Shown: positions 8,925 through 19,545, counted from the first letter of the stretch. The stretch is 64,000 nucleotides of DNA from Helicobacteraceae bacterium (GCA_013138865.1 WTBY01000024.1:117858-181857), one strand, 5' to 3'. Numbers and translations: made by a program. Notes: generated from the letters alone by a model not told the origin.

Positions 8925-9773
8925 TTACTCTGTTATATCTGAATAGCTTTTTGGCGCACGATCGCGCAGTAGTCCCCAATATTCTCTATCTTCTTTAATT
9001 TTTTCTAGTTCAAACTCTGCATATATTATCTCTTCACTCTCTCTTGAAGCTTCTACAACTACCTCGCCTCTATGGTTACACATAAAAGATGAGCCATAAA
9101 AAGTAAGTTCACAACTCACACTAGTTTCTTTAGAAACTCTATTAGCAGTAATAAGTGGTATTGTATTAGCAATTGCGTGACCTATCTGTACATTTTGCCA
9201 CATGTTTTTTGAGTCTAATTTTATCTCTGGTTCACTTCCGATCGCAGTTGGGTAAAAGAGTAGTTCTGAGCCCTTTAAAGTTAAAATACGAGCAGATTCA
9301 CTAAACCACTGATCCCAACATATACCTACACCTATTTTTGCATAAGCAGTATCAAAAACCTTAAAACCACTATTTCCATTATTAAAATAAAATTTTTCTT
9401 CATATCCTGGACCATCTGGTATATGAGTTTTTCTGTAGTTATCTAAAATTTTACCATCTGCATCTATTACAACAAGTGAGTTATAGTACTCGTTTTTATC
9501 TTTTTCAAAATAACTTATAGGAAGAACAACTTTTAGCTCTTTTGCCAAAGTAGAAAACTTTTTAATTAATGGACTATTTTTTCTCTCTTGTGCTAGTGAA
9601 AAGTATTTTGTATCTCTCTCTTGACAAAAATATAGAGACGAAAAGAGCTCAGGTAAAAGAACTATTTTAGCTCCATTAATTACCGCTTCTCTTACAAAGT
9701 ATTCTGCTTTAGCAATATTTAGATCATAACTTTCACTCATACGCATCTGTATTGATGCTACTTTAAGACTCAT
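8925..9773 (-). CDS. aguB: N-carbamoylputrescine amidase
   Basis: Nitrilase-superfamily amidohydrolase that converts N-carbamoylputrescine to putrescine. The Glu-Lys-Cys triad is visible: E42 in LLPELF, Lys in NYRKTHIPDGPGYEEKFYF, and C152 in GVGICWDQWF. The IPDGPGYEEKFYF segment and GSEP are typical of the AguB branch. Length 282 is normal. No agmatine deiminase partner lies in the window. It overlaps the upstream Cys-rich gene by about 11 bases. Confidence 0.92.
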   Translation of the reverse strand: MSLKVASIQMRMSESYDLNIAKAEYFVREAVINGAKIVLLPELFSSLYFCQERDTKYFSLAQERKNSPLIKKFSTLAKELKVVLPISYFEKDKNEYYNSLVVIDADGKILDNYRKTHIPDGPGYEEKFYFNNGNSGFKVFDTAYAKIGVGICWDQWFSESARILTLKGSELLFYPTAIGSEPEIKLDSKNMWQNVQIGHAIANTIPLITANRVSKETSVSCELTFYGSSFMCNHRGEVVVEASRESEEIIYAEFELEKIKEDREYWGLLRDRAPKSYSDITE

Positions 9774-10173
9774 TACACTCTCTCATTATATAACTCCACT
9801 CACGACTATAGTATTTCTCTATGTAGTCTACTTTATGTGGAATAACACACTTTGAACAATCTTGGTGCACTATATTTTTATAACTAACTTTATTACCATC
9901 TTTAGAGTTAATTGAACAATGACTTTTTAGATTTTTTACATTGTCATTAAATCGAAAATTTGGACAAGCGCAGAGGTAACAGTTTAAATTTTCAAGATCA
10001 TGACACTTTTTGTTACCTAAAAATAGCGGGCAAAAATCTAGCTCTTTTTTACTAATATTTTCGTAATTAAAATACTCAATTATCTCTTTATCATTAAAGT
10101 TTAAATGTTCTAATTTTTTCACAATTTCGAGGTGCTTAAGGGAATGTTCCCTAAACCATGACAGATATGACAT
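9763..10173 (-). CDS. Cysteine-rich small-domain protein
   Basis: A 136-residue protein with ten or so cysteines arranged as CPLFLGNKKCHDLENLNCYLCACPNF and later CSKC, which fits the cysteine-rich small domain family (zf-like, PF04071). Probably binds zinc or an iron-sulphur cluster; its role is unknown. It lies between the c-di-GMP protein and aguB, overlapping aguB slightly, with only 3 bases between it and the GGDEF-EAL stop. Confidence 0.78.
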   Translation of the reverse strand: MSYLSWFREHSLKHLEIVKKLEHLNFNDKEIIEYFNYENISKKELDFCPLFLGNKKCHDLENLNCYLCACPNFRFNDNVKNLKSHCSINSKDGNKVSYKNIVHQDCSKCVIPHKVDYIEKYYSREWSYIMRECNES

Positions 10174-10176
10174 AAG

Positions 10177-12660
10177 TTAATTAGCTTTTAAAAACTCTAT
10201 TAAATCATCTTTTAATTTTGGTTTACTAAAGAGATAACCCTGACCTATAGAACAGTTATGTTCACGTAAAAATGCTTCTTGTTCTTCAAGCTCTATACCT
10301 TCAGCAACATTTATATATTCTAAAGATTTTGATAGAGTAATAATTGCACTTGTAATAGCACTATCATCTTTGCTATCTGGCAGATCATCTATAAACGATT
10401 TATCAATTTTAAGCTCATTTATAGGAAATAATTTAAGGTAACGAAGAGATGAATGTCCAGTTCCAAAGTCATCAATTGAGATTCTAAAACCTAACTCTTG
10501 TAACTCTTCAAGAAGTTTCATACTTTGATCAATATTTTTCATAATATGAGTCTCTGTAATCTCTAATTGAATGACTCTCGGTTCAATTTCAACATCTTTT
10601 ACAATACCCATAATATCGCTAATAAAAGTATCTTGATAAAGTTGAACTGCCGATATATTAATAGAGATATTCTTTAGAGTTGCACACTCTTTTGCAAATA
10701 CTAAAAAGTCTAAACAAGCTCTTTTAAAAATAAAAAGTCCTATCTCCACTATTGCTCCTGTGTCCTCAGCTATAGGTATAAATAGATCAGGCGGAACAAA
10801 ACCTAAAGCTTCACTTTCCCATCTTACTAACGCTTCTAATCCAACTATTTCTCTATTTTTTAATAAATATTGAGGTTGATACATCATATATATTTCAGAA
10901 TTTTCCAGTGCAGTTTTCAGAGACTGCTCCATATTGAGTCTTTTGTGTGCATCAATGGAGAGGCGGCTTTGATAGTATCTATATGTATTCTTACCACTAT
11001 CTTTAGCCTCATACATAGCTATATCTGCAAATTTTATTAGTTTTTTATAATCACTATTATCGTCAGGGTACATAGATACGCCTATACTAAGTGTAATGCT
11101 AAGTGTATGATCTTTAATTTTAATAGGTGTATGAAATAAATTTATAATTTTTTTACAAACATGAGCAGCAGAGAAGTCACTATTAGGTGCTTCCATTACT
11201 ATAACAAACTCATCTCCACCAACACGGGCTAACAGATCAGAATCACGAAGTGCTTTTCGTATGCGAGCAGCACAGCCTATTAAAAGTTCATCACCAACAT
11301 CATGACCTAGTGTATCGTTAATAATTTTAAACCTATCAAGATCGATAAATAAAATAGCAAACTTAGAACTATTACGTTTTGCGATAGGTAGTCTATCTTT
11401 AAGATATTTTTCTACACTAAGACGATTTGGCAACTCTGTTAATGCATCAAAATAAGCCATATGCTCAACTTTTTGTTTCTCTTCAACATAGTTTGTTATG
11501 TTAAGTTTAATGGCCAAGTAGTGTGTTATTTTATTATCATGATAAATAGGCATAATAGATGCTTTCTCATAAAAAATAGTTCCATCTTTTCGTCTATTTT
11601 TAAACTCACCTTCCCATTTCTTACCACCATCTAAAGCTTTTCTTAACTCTTGATAATCCGACTCTACCGTCATACCTGATTTTAATATACGAGGATTCTG
11701 TCCCAGTAACTCAGCACTTGAATAGCCTGTCTCATTTATAACGACATCATTTATATATGTAATATTGCTATTAATATCCGTAATAATAACTGAGTTATCC
11801 CCATTTTCTACAGCTGTTTTAAATCCAAGTAATTCATCTTTTAACTTTGTAGAATTTTTTGACATTATAATTAGAGCAACTAATATTATTAATGCGAAAG
11901 CAAAAAGCATAATTAAAATAATTTTTTCAATAATTATATTTTCTTGATATTCAGTAATTAAGTATTGATGTAAATCTTCTAAAACACGAACAATTCTGTC
12001 TTCTTTTTGTATATTTTTTATTTTATTAAACTCTTCTATTCTTATTAAGTTGTTATTTACGTGCTCTATAAATAGTTCAACAGATTCATTACTATTATAG
12101 TTTTGTAGGTATTTAATATTTTTATATATATGAGCTCTATCTACTCTAGAGTTTGTATAGTATTTCATTAAGTTTAAAAGCGTGTTATTTAAAATAGTTA
12201 CTGTTTTCTTATTTAAATTATTTGTTTTTATAATAGCATTATTAATCTCGAAAAGATAATGAATTGAGTATAGAAGTTGAGAATTTTCAGATTTAAAGTA
12301 CTCCATTGAAGTAACTTTTATTTTATATAGTTTTTCTATCTTTTCTAATAGTAAATTATATTTTTTAGGAAATAGTTCATGTGATATTTCAGAATCCAAA
12401 AACAACATTCCTTCATCAAATTTTTGCATACTTTTGTTGATTTTATCATAATTTATAAAAGTAGCTTGTTGAAGTAAAAAATTATCAAACTCTTTATCTA
12501 TAATCTTTAACTCGTGAATAGTGTCATTATAATTAGAAAAATTATCAATATGTCTATTTACCTTAACTAAATAAATAAAAAGAATTACTAAAAAGAATAT
12601 AAAGGTGTATAAGAGTAGTGAAATGGCATCTATTCTTTTAAAAAAAATTCCCTTTTTCAC
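10177..12660 (-). CDS. Membrane-anchored PAS-GGDEF-EAL c-di-GMP protein
   Basis: At 827 residues: membrane segment about 13-34, a helical periplasmic sensor region to about 243, second membrane segment about 245-268, PAS domain about 280-385 (TGYSSAELLGQNPRILKSG), GGDEF domain with intact GGDEF at 481-485, and EAL domain with EAL at 609-611. Both catalytic signatures look intact (also DDFGTGHSS in the EAL part), so it may make or degrade cyclic di-GMP depending on the signal. It starts with GTG, overlapping the stop of the peroxidase gene as GTGA, so the two are translationally coupled. Confidence 0.93.
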   Translation of the reverse strand: MKKGIFFKRIDAISLLLYTFIFFLVILFIYLVKVNRHIDNFSNYNDTIHELKIIDKEFDNFLLQQATFINYDKINKSMQKFDEGMLFLDSEISHELFPKKYNLLLEKIEKLYKIKVTSMEYFKSENSQLLYSIHYLFEINNAIIKTNNLNKKTVTILNNTLLNLMKYYTNSRVDRAHIYKNIKYLQNYNSNESVELFIEHVNNNLIRIEEFNKIKNIQKEDRIVRVLEDLHQYLITEYQENIIIEKIILIMLFAFALIILVALIIMSKNSTKLKDELLGFKTAVENGDNSVIITDINSNITYINDVVINETGYSSAELLGQNPRILKSGMTVESDYQELRKALDGGKKWEGEFKNRRKDGTIFYEKASIMPIYHDNKITHYLAIKLNITNYVEEKQKVEHMAYFDALTELPNRLSVEKYLKDRLPIAKRNSSKFAILFIDLDRFKIINDTLGHDVGDELLIGCAARIRKALRDSDLLARVGGDEFVIVMEAPNSDFSAAHVCKKIINLFHTPIKIKDHTLSITLSIGVSMYPDDNSDYKKLIKFADIAMYEAKDSGKNTYRYYQSRLSIDAHKRLNMEQSLKTALENSEIYMMYQPQYLLKNREIVGLEALVRWESEALGFVPPDLFIPIAEDTGAIVEIGLFIFKRACLDFLVFAKECATLKNISINISAVQLYQDTFISDIMGIVKDVEIEPRVIQLEITETHIMKNIDQSMKLLEELQELGFRISIDDFGTGHSSLRYLKLFPINELKIDKSFIDDLPDSKDDSAITSAIITLSKSLEYINVAEGIELEEQEAFLREHNCSIGQGYLFSKPKLKDDLIEFLKAN

Positions 12661-13568
12661 TGTTTCCTCATACTTTCAGGTATTTCACCATTTAGCGAAT
12701 TCAAAAAACTTACGATCTTATCAATCTCTTCTTGTGTAATTATACGTCCTAGTTGATAACGAGCCATAAATTTTACAACATCTTCTAACTTATCGTATCT
12801 ACCATCATGCAAATATGGAGCAGTCATTTCTACATTTCTTAAAGATGGAACTTTAAAAAAGAATTTGTCTGACTCATTTTGTGTCACTTCAAATCTTCCA
12901 AGACGTTTACTTTTAGCATCTTTCATAACACCAAATTTATTATAATGGTTACCACCGATATTTATACCGTGATGACAAGCTATGCAACCATTGTCTTTAA
13001 ATAATTTATAACCATCTTTTTGATCTTGCGTTATGGCAGTTGTATCGCCTCTAAGGTATTTGTCAAATGGAGAATTTGGTGTAATAAGTGTTTTTTCAAA
13101 CTCTGCGATCGCATCTACTATATTTTTTTTATTAACTCCATCAGAGTAAATTTTATTAAACTCTGCGTTATAGTTACTACTTTTAAGTTTTTGAACTATT
13201 GGTTTAAAACTTTCACCCATCTCTATAGGGTTTTCAACTGGTCCCTCAGCTTGATGAGCTAGATCTTTTGCTCTTCCATTCCAAAATTGGCGAAAATTAT
13301 AGACTGAATTAAGAACAGTTGGTGAATTTATATCACCCTCGGCACCATTAATACCAAATGCAAATTTTAAACCATCATCTCCACCATTTTTTATATCATG
13401 ACAACTTGCACATGAAATAGTATTATCAGCTGAAAGTATAGGATCATGAAATAACTTCTTTCCAAGCTTTACTTTTTGAATATCTGCTTTAATAGTTAGT
13501 GGAATAGGTGTTATTGGTTCAGCCGTTAGAAATGAAAATGAAAACAAAACAACCAAAAACAATTTCAT
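12657..13568 (-). CDS. Di-haem cytochrome c peroxidase (CcpA/MauG family)
   Basis: Periplasmic enzyme reducing H2O2 to water with electrons from cytochrome c. A signal peptide (KLFLVVLFSFSFLTA) precedes two haem c sites: CASCH (53-57) and CIACH (about 195-199). FHDPILSADNTISCASCH and VPSLRNVEMTAPYLHDGRY are strong family signatures. I place the start at the ATG at 13568, which has AAAGG 6 bases upstream, rather than the TTG at 13574. Length about 303 is normal. Coupled to the downstream c-di-GMP gene. Confidence 0.94.
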   Translation of the reverse strand: MKLFLVVLFSFSFLTAEPITPIPLTIKADIQKVKLGKKLFHDPILSADNTISCASCHDIKNGGDDGLKFAFGINGAEGDINSPTVLNSVYNFRQFWNGRAKDLAHQAEGPVENPIEMGESFKPIVQKLKSSNYNAEFNKIYSDGVNKKNIVDAIAEFEKTLITPNSPFDKYLRGDTTAITQDQKDGYKLFKDNGCIACHHGINIGGNHYNKFGVMKDAKSKRLGRFEVTQNESDKFFFKVPSLRNVEMTAPYLHDGRYDKLEDVVKFMARYQLGRIITQEEIDKIVSFLNSLNGEIPESMRKQ

Positions 13569-13780
13569 AAACAACCTTTAATTATTATATTTATTAGTCA
13601 ATTATATAATTATTACCTTTAGTAGATACTTAATAAGCATGGGTACTTAAAATAGTTGCTAAAAGGTAATACTTTCTGCTTTAAAATAATCATTTAACTA
13701 GAAAGTTTTAACTCGTGTATAGTAGAAAGCTTAATATTATGATAAAATAACTCTTATTTTAAAAGTAGGATTATAGTATT

Positions 13781-16096
13781 ATGAAATTTTTAGAAAACCT
13801 ATCAGTAAAGAACAAAATTATAGGTCTTATAGTCGTACCAACAGTAATAGTAGCTTACCTAATGCTATCATCAGCATTAAATGAATTTTTACACTATCAA
13901 CAGATGAGTAAAATTAAAAATGTCGCTATTTTATCTACCAAAATTAGTGCTTTAGTTCACGAAACTCAAAAAGAGCGTGGTGCTTCAGCAGGTTTCGTAA
14001 GTTCTAAAGGTAAAAAATTCGATAAAATTCTAACTCTTCAGAGAAAAAACAGTGACCTTAAAATAACTCAACTACATCACTATTTAAAAACTTTTAACAC
14101 TCAAGACTACTCTACAGAGTTTCAAGAAGAGTTAAAGGAGGCTCTTAAACATTTAACAATGATCACTCAGATCAGAGATGGTGTTAGTTCGTTTATAATT
14201 CCACTAGCAAAAGTTTTAAACTACTACACTACAATGAATAGCGAATTTTTAAACACTATTTCAACTATATCTCTACTAAGTAGTAACGATCGCTTAAGTA
14301 AAGAGCTAATCGCGTATAGTAACTTTTTACTCTCAAAAGAGAGAGCTGGAATAGAGAGAGCTGTTATGAGTTCTACTTTTGCTTCGAATAACTTTGAAAA
14401 AGGTATGTTCGCCAAATTTATTAGACTAACCTACGAACAAGATGCCTATGCAGACACATTTATAAAAGTATCAAACCTAAAAACTAAACAATTTTTTAAA
14501 GACACACTAAAAGGCAACTCTGTTGATGAAGTAGAGAGAATGCGTTCTATTGCTAGAAATAAAGCTAGTGAAGGAAATTTTGGAGTAGATGCACAGTACT
14601 GGTTCGACACAATTACATCTAAAATAAATCTTCTCAAAGATATCGAAGATTTTCAATCAAATACCATCATAAACTCTTCTGAAACACTAAGTGATCAGAT
14701 GTATACTTCTTTTTTGAAATATATAATTATGGCTACAATTATAATTGTACTAATGATCACATTGGGCTATGCAACAGCAAATCAGATAGTTACATCTTTA
14801 ACAAAAGTTAGAGATGGTATGCAATCATTTTTTGACTTTTTAAATAGAAAAGTTCACACTGCTAATAAAATTGAGCTAAATCAGAATGATGAGTTTGGTT
14901 ACATGGCAAATATGCTAAATCAAAACGCAACCATAATTGAAGAAAATGAAAAAAAAGATAGAGCTATGATCGACTCTGCAACTCTAGCAATTTCTGCTAT
15001 AAACAGAGGTGACTTTACACATATTATTGAAAATGAAGCTTCTACACCTCAACTAAATGAATTAAGAGTTTTAATTAACTCTGCTATTGTAGTTGTTAAA
15101 GGTGGTTTTGAAGATATAGAACAGGCTCTTACAAAAGTATCTTCAGGAGATCTAAATGCTCAAATCACTACTGAATATGAAGGTCTATACTTAGATCTTA
15201 AAAACTCTACAAATAATATTGCACAAACACTTCAAAAACTTTTTGCTGAGGCAGGTGCTACATTAGAGGCCATGGCAAAAGGAGATCTAAAAATAGTTAT
15301 TAAGAGTGACTATAAAGGAGACTTTGCCGTAGTTAAAAATTCAATAAATGATTTTAACAGTTCATTTAGTAAAATAATATCTGACATAAACGGTAGCTCT
15401 TCTAAAATGAAGATAGCTTCTGATGATGTCACAGCTACAAGTTCAGAGATTTCACAAAGTGCTGCAAAGCAGTCACTCTCAGTAGAGAAGACAACAACAG
15501 CTGTTACACATATGAGTGATAGTATCGCTCAAAATGCTAAAAATACAGTAATGACAAATGCTATGGCTGAAGATGCAAGTATACTAGCAAGTGAAGGTGG
15601 AAAATCAGTTCTTAAAACTGTAGAAGCTATGGAGATGATTGCTGAGAAGATCACTATTATAGAAGAGATCGTTTATCAAACAAACCTACTAGCACTAAAT
15701 GCCGCCATTGAGGCAGCTCGTGCGGGTGAACATGGTAAAGGCTTTGCAGTTGTAGCAGCGGAGGTAAGAAAACTTGCAAAAAGAAGCCAAATAGCAGCAG
15801 CAGAAATTTCTGAAATAACTTCTGAGAGTGTTGCTGTAAGCCGGAAAGCAGGAGAACTTATAAATCAAGTTGTACCAAAAATTGAAGAGACTTCCTCTCT
15901 TATAAAAGATATCTCTAAAGCCTCAAATGAGCAAGATGAAGGTATAACACAAATTTCTCATGCAATGACTGAACTTGATCGTGTCTCTTCGGCTAATACA
16001 CAAGCAAGCAAGGAGCTTAGTAGCTCAAGTAAAGAGCTAAATACTCAAGCAAACTCGTTAGCTGATCTAGTTAACTACTTTAAAATAAATACTTAG
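13781..16096 (+). CDS. Methyl-accepting chemotaxis receptor with NIT-type sensor domain
   Basis: First gene of the chemosensory operon; 771 residues. Order: membrane segment about 13-32, periplasmic domain whose [20 protein letters not shown] matches the nitrate/nitrite-sensing (NIT) domain, second membrane segment about 314-333, two or three HAMP-like units (about 335-540), and a signalling domain with the conserved tip [21 protein letters not shown]. Nitrate or nitrite is the expected ligand class for NIT domains, though the true ligand is unproven. Upstream, a short inverted repeat AAAATAA/TTATTTT (13744-13760) precedes an AGGA motif about 10 bases from the start. Confidence 0.93.
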   Translation: MKFLENLSVKNKIIGLIVVPTVIVAYLMLSSALNEFLHYQQMSKIKNVAILSTKISALVHETQKERGASAGFVSSKGKKFDKILTLQRKNSDLKITQLHHYLKTFNTQDYSTEFQEELKEALKHLTMITQIRDGVSSFIIPLAKVLNYYTTMNSEFLNTISTISLLSSNDRLSKELIAYSNFLLSKERAGIERAVMSSTFASNNFEKGMFAKFIRLTYEQDAYADTFIKVSNLKTKQFFKDTLKGNSVDEVERMRSIARNKASEGNFGVDAQYWFDTITSKINLLKDIEDFQSNTIINSSETLSDQMYTSFLKYIIMATIIIVLMITLGYATANQIVTSLTKVRDGMQSFFDFLNRKVHTANKIELNQNDEFGYMANMLNQNATIIEENEKKDRAMIDSATLAISAINRGDFTHIIENEASTPQLNELRVLINSAIVVVKGGFEDIEQALTKVSSGDLNAQITTEYEGLYLDLKNSTNNIAQTLQKLFAEAGATLEAMAKGDLKIVIKSDYKGDFAVVKNSINDFNSSFSKIISDINGSSSKMKIASDDVTATSSEISQSAAKQSLSVEKTTTAVTHMSDSIAQNAKNTVMTNAMAEDASILASEGGKSVLKTVEAMEMIAEKITIIEEIVYQTNLLALNAAIEAARAGEHGKGFAVVAAEVRKLAKRSQIAAAEISEITSESVAVSRKAGELINQVVPKIEETSSLIKDISKASNEQDEGITQISHAMTELDRVSSANTQASKELSSSSKELNTQANSLADLVNYFKINT

Positions 16097-16104
16097 GAAC
16101 AAAT

Positions 16105-16629
16105 ATGAGTGATTTGTTAGAAATAGAGCAAAATATTCTAGTACAAGACAGCATTAGTATAGGTGATGGTGAACAGTACTTACTATTTTTAAGCGGTGGT
16201 GATATTTATGCTGTTGAAAGTTCATCAGTCTCTGAAATAGTCGAATATGAAGAGCCTACTATTGTTCCAATGGTTAGCTCATATATTAAAGGTGTGACAA
16301 ACATTAGAGGTAACATAATGGGTGTAGTTGACTTGCTTGATAGACTATCATTGGGTTCTACATCAGTCACAACAAAGACCTCTTATGCAATTGTGAAAAA
16401 ACGTTTGGATACAGACAACGACTTTAGTATGGATATAGCAATTATGATCGATGAAGTTTATGAAGTTGACTATATTTCAACTGCAGACTTTAAAGATACC
16501 CCAGAATTCGGTGCTAAAATTGACAAAAAATTTATCTCAAATATGGCTACTTATAAAGATGAGTATATAGCTGTTTTAAATATAGAGAACCTATTAGATA
16601 TCTCAGAGTTATCTAGTTTAGAGAGCTAA
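16105..16629 (+). CDS. cheW: Chemotaxis coupling protein CheW
   Basis: Links receptors to CheA. A 174-residue CheW domain: LFLSGGDIYAVESSSVSEIVEYEEPTIVPMV and GVTNIRGNIMGVVDLLDRL are the family landmarks. About 20 extra residues at the N-terminus precede the domain. Lies 9 bases after the receptor stop and is followed at once by cheV. Confidence 0.94.
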   Translation: MSDLLEIEQNILVQDSISIGDGEQYLLFLSGGDIYAVESSSVSEIVEYEEPTIVPMVSSYIKGVTNIRGNIMGVVDLLDRLSLGSTSVTTKTSYAIVKKRLDTDNDFSMDIAIMIDEVYEVDYISTADFKDTPEFGAKIDKKFISNMATYKDEYIAVLNIENLLDISELSSLES

Positions 16630-16630
16630 C

Positions 16631-17587
16631 ATGAGCCTAGAGAAACTAAAAGCTGCTCTTGAACGTGAAACTGTTACTGTTGATAAACAAGAGAGTCTTG
16701 ATCTTTTAAAACTTGTCTCAACAAATGCAAATGATTCAAACCAGTACTTAGTATTTCGTGGATCTAATAATGAAGTATATGCAAAGAATGTTTCTAAGAT
16801 TGAAGAGTTATTAATTTTTAAAGATCTAAATATTGTCAAAAATTCAACTAATGAGTACATAATAGGTACAGCAGATGTTAGAGGTAAAATGACAACTATT
16901 GTCAATTTTGACAAATGGATGGGTAACGAAATTAACAATGAAACTGAGTATGAACTTGCACTATTAGCAAACTATGGAGGTCATCGTTTTGCAATAGTAG
17001 TTAAAAGTGTTGAATTTATAACTTCCATAGAAGCATCAAATATGAGTGACAATAGTTCAGACAACGAAAAATCACTTTTTATGGTTAAAGTTAAAGTTGG
17101 TTCTGAGTACAAACTTTGCTCTATTTTTGATAGCGATCGACTACTATTAGATCTTTTTGATGAGATAGGTACAAATTCAGATGAGACAATTGCACAAGCA
17201 ACATTTAACAGAAGTACTAAAAAAATGATCATCTTTTGTGATGATAGTAAGTTTATAAGAGTAATGGTTGAGAAACTATTGACAAAACTTAACATTCCTT
17301 ACAAAATTTATGACGATGGCAAACTATTAGTTGATGATTTAAAAAATATTATTATTGAAGACATAGGACTATTTATAACTGATATAGAGATGCCACTAAT
17401 GGGTGGGCGAGAAGTAATTGCACATATACGCGATGATCATAATTATGACAATATTCCAATTATAGTACATACAAATATGTCAAACTCTATTATGACACAA
17501 GAGTTAAAAAATGCTGGTGCAGCGGCAATTATAGGTAAAGTAAATATGTTAGAGTTAAGTGAAGCTATTGAGGAGTATATAATATGA
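16631..17587 (+). CDS. cheV: Chemotaxis protein CheV (CheW-receiver fusion)
   Basis: A CheW-like domain (about 30-190) fused to a response-regulator receiver domain (about 195-318). The receiver has the acidic pair DD in IIFCDDSKFIR and the phospho-acceptor Asp in FITDIEMPLMGG. Phosphorylation of CheV is thought to tune coupling between receptor and CheA or to drain phosphate. The N-terminal CheW part is rather divergent (weak glycine pattern). It begins one base after the cheW stop, and its stop overlaps the next start by 4 bases. Confidence 0.9.
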   Translation: MSLEKLKAALERETVTVDKQESLDLLKLVSTNANDSNQYLVFRGSNNEVYAKNVSKIEELLIFKDLNIVKNSTNEYIIGTADVRGKMTTIVNFDKWMGNEINNETEYELALLANYGGHRFAIVVKSVEFITSIEASNMSDNSSDNEKSLFMVKVKVGSEYKLCSIFDSDRLLLDLFDEIGTNSDETIAQATFNRSTKKMIIFCDDSKFIRVMVEKLLTKLNIPYKIYDDGKLLVDDLKNIIIEDIGLFITDIEMPLMGGREVIAHIRDDHNYDNIPIIVHTNMSNSIMTQELKNAGAAAIIGKVNMLELSEAIEEYII

Positions 17588-19272
17588 GTGATGCTAAAAA
17601 GCTACAAGAAACAATTGATAAAGAGACTTATTTTGGTGAAGAAGAAATTTTCATATCTTACACTGACTTAGATGGTGCAATAACTTATGGAAATGATGTA
17701 TTCATTAGAACAACTGGTTATACAAATGAAGAGCTAATAGGACAAAACCACTCTATTATTCGCCATCCTGATATGCCTCGTCTTATTTTTAAACTTCTTT
17801 GGGACTTTATGCTAGAAGGTAGTCTTATTACTTCTTATATAAAAAATCGAGCAAAAGATGGATCGTACTACTGGGTATGTGCAACTGTTTTTGGAGTTAA
17901 AAATTCTGATCTAAATGTAGAAAAGTACATATCTATTCGTATTAAACCAACTAGTAAATATTTTCCTATTATTCAAGAGTTATATAAAGAACTGTTAGAG
18001 TGTGAAAAAACATTTGAGAGCAGTTGGGAAATAGAGTGTACAAAGCTTTTAGACAAAAGATTATTAGAGTTAGGCTTTAGCTCATACGAAAAACTAGTTC
18101 AAGAAATTACCAACGAAGAGTTTTTATCGAAAGAGGAGATATTAAATATAAGTTTTGATACTTCTGAGATAGAGACAACGACTGAAATAAAAAATGTTAT
18201 AAATATTGTAGATGTACTATATAATGAGCTCTCAACTCTTACTGGTAATATAGGAAACATAAAAGAGATTTTAGACTTTATGGTTTCAAATACAACAGAT
18301 ATAACAACTTCTTTACGTAAAACACACCTCTCCTCATATAACTCCGCTATTATGAGTTCAAAATTAGGTGAATTAGGACGTGCATTTTCTGTAATTTCTC
18401 ACGGTATTCAAGATATTTCAACTAACGGTAATAGACTCTCTGATGCGATAGACTCAAATGTAAGTAAAATGAGTGCTGTTTTTGTAGAAGAGGAGCAACT
18501 ATTTACAAGAACTATCCTTATAAAAATGATTCTTATTTTAATTAAGATTGAGATTAAAGAGTTTTTACAAAACAAATCTACAAACTTAACTACAATAGTA
18601 GATGCCAAAAACTTTTTACAGTTTCAAATGAGAGAGACTAACCTAAAAACTGTTTTTAAAGAGCTTCAGTCTAATATGACACAAATGAGTATGTTTAGCT
18701 CAGAGTTAAAAGCTCTCTCAAGTGTTGGAAAAATAGAGTGTGCTCGTATAAAGAATAGTGCATTTATAAGTATATTAGGGACTATAGATGAAGTTATTAA
18801 TGTAATCGATAGTGCTTCTAAAAAGTCTGATCTTCTTGTCGCTTATATGAAAGAGGAGATAGAGTGTATAAATAGCATTTTTACTGAAGTTTCTATTAAT
18901 GGGGATGTTCTTTCATTATATATTATGGCTTATCAACATGAAATATTTGTAGAAGATATTAGAAGTACCATAAACACAAAGGAGTTTAAACTTTTACCTA
19001 CTTTTCAAAGTTGCGAATTTGGTAAATTTTACTACTCAGATCTACTAAAAAATGTAAAAAAATTAAATAACATAGCAGCTTTTGGTCTCTACCTTGATAT
19101 TGAAACGCCACATAAAAAAGTGCACTCACTTGCACAACAAGCTATAGAACTGGCACAGCAGAGTGATCAAGTAGATCAACTATCAGTAAAAATGATTCAA
19201 CTAGAGTCTGAAAAAAATAGAGTTATGAAATTAATTAACAATTTAATAGATAGTATAAAAACGGAGCAATAG
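17584..19272 (+). CDS. Soluble PAS chemoreceptor-like protein with degenerate signalling tip
   Basis: 562 residues with no membrane segment. The N-terminal PAS domain (about 20-125) is of the Aer type, with TDLDGAITYGNDVF, GQNHSIIRHPDMP and NRAKDGSYYWV. The middle holds a remnant of the receptor tip near residue 253: NSAIMSSKLGELGRAFSVIS, aligning with the canonical [20 protein letters not shown] but with substitutions. The C-terminal 280 residues are long helices of unknown role. Position inside a che operon argues for an intracellular redox or energy sensor feeding CheA. Confidence 0.82.
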   Translation: MSDAKKLQETIDKETYFGEEEIFISYTDLDGAITYGNDVFIRTTGYTNEELIGQNHSIIRHPDMPRLIFKLLWDFMLEGSLITSYIKNRAKDGSYYWVCATVFGVKNSDLNVEKYISIRIKPTSKYFPIIQELYKELLECEKTFESSWEIECTKLLDKRLLELGFSSYEKLVQEITNEEFLSKEEILNISFDTSEIETTTEIKNVINIVDVLYNELSTLTGNIGNIKEILDFMVSNTTDITTSLRKTHLSSYNSAIMSSKLGELGRAFSVISHGIQDISTNGNRLSDAIDSNVSKMSAVFVEEEQLFTRTILIKMILILIKIEIKEFLQNKSTNLTTIVDAKNFLQFQMRETNLKTVFKELQSNMTQMSMFSSELKALSSVGKIECARIKNSAFISILGTIDEVINVIDSASKKSDLLVAYMKEEIECINSIFTEVSINGDVLSLYIMAYQHEIFVEDIRSTINTKEFKLLPTFQSCEFGKFYYSDLLKNVKKLNNIAAFGLYLDIETPHKKVHSLAQQAIELAQQSDQVDQLSVKMIQLESEKNRVMKLINNLIDSIKTEQ

Positions 19273-19282
19273 AAGGTTTATT

Positions 19283-19543
19283 ATGAAATTAGAGAATGAA
19301 AAATTTACTGTATACGAAGTTGAAAATATAAAAGAAGCTTTTTTAAACGAGTTAAATCAAAGTGATTCAATTACAGTTGATCTAGAAAATGTAAAAGAGA
19401 TAGACATCTCTGCTATACAACTACTTCTGTCTTTAAAAAGAAGCTGTATTGAAGATGAAAAAAGTTTTGAAATTATTAATCTCAAACAAGAAGCACTAAG
19501 AGTGGTACAATTAAGTGGTTGTACTTCTGAGTTAGGAGAGTAA
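19283..19543 (+). CDS. STAS-domain protein
   Basis: An 86-residue single STAS domain (ITVDLENVKEIDISAIQLLLSLKRSC), the fold of anti-anti-sigma factors. The Asp-Ile-Ser-Ala motif provides a serine at the usual phosphorylation position, so phospho-control is possible. Placed between the PAS receptor and cheA with very short spacing, so it is probably a component or regulator of the same signalling array rather than of a sigma factor; no anti-sigma kinase is nearby. Confidence 0.87.
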   Translation: MKLENEKFTVYEVENIKEAFLNELNQSDSITVDLENVKEIDISAIQLLLSLKRSCIEDEKSFEIINLKQEALRVVQLSGCTSELGE

Positions 19544-19545
19544 TT

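Noticed and set aside
17215..17587. CheV receiver considered as a separate CheY gene
   Set aside because: The frame is continuous with the CheW-like part and has no internal start with a ribosome-binding site.
19283..19543. STAS gene considered as part of a sigma-factor partner-switch system
   Set aside because: No anti-sigma kinase, PP2C phosphatase or sigma gene is adjacent; all neighbours are chemotaxis genes.
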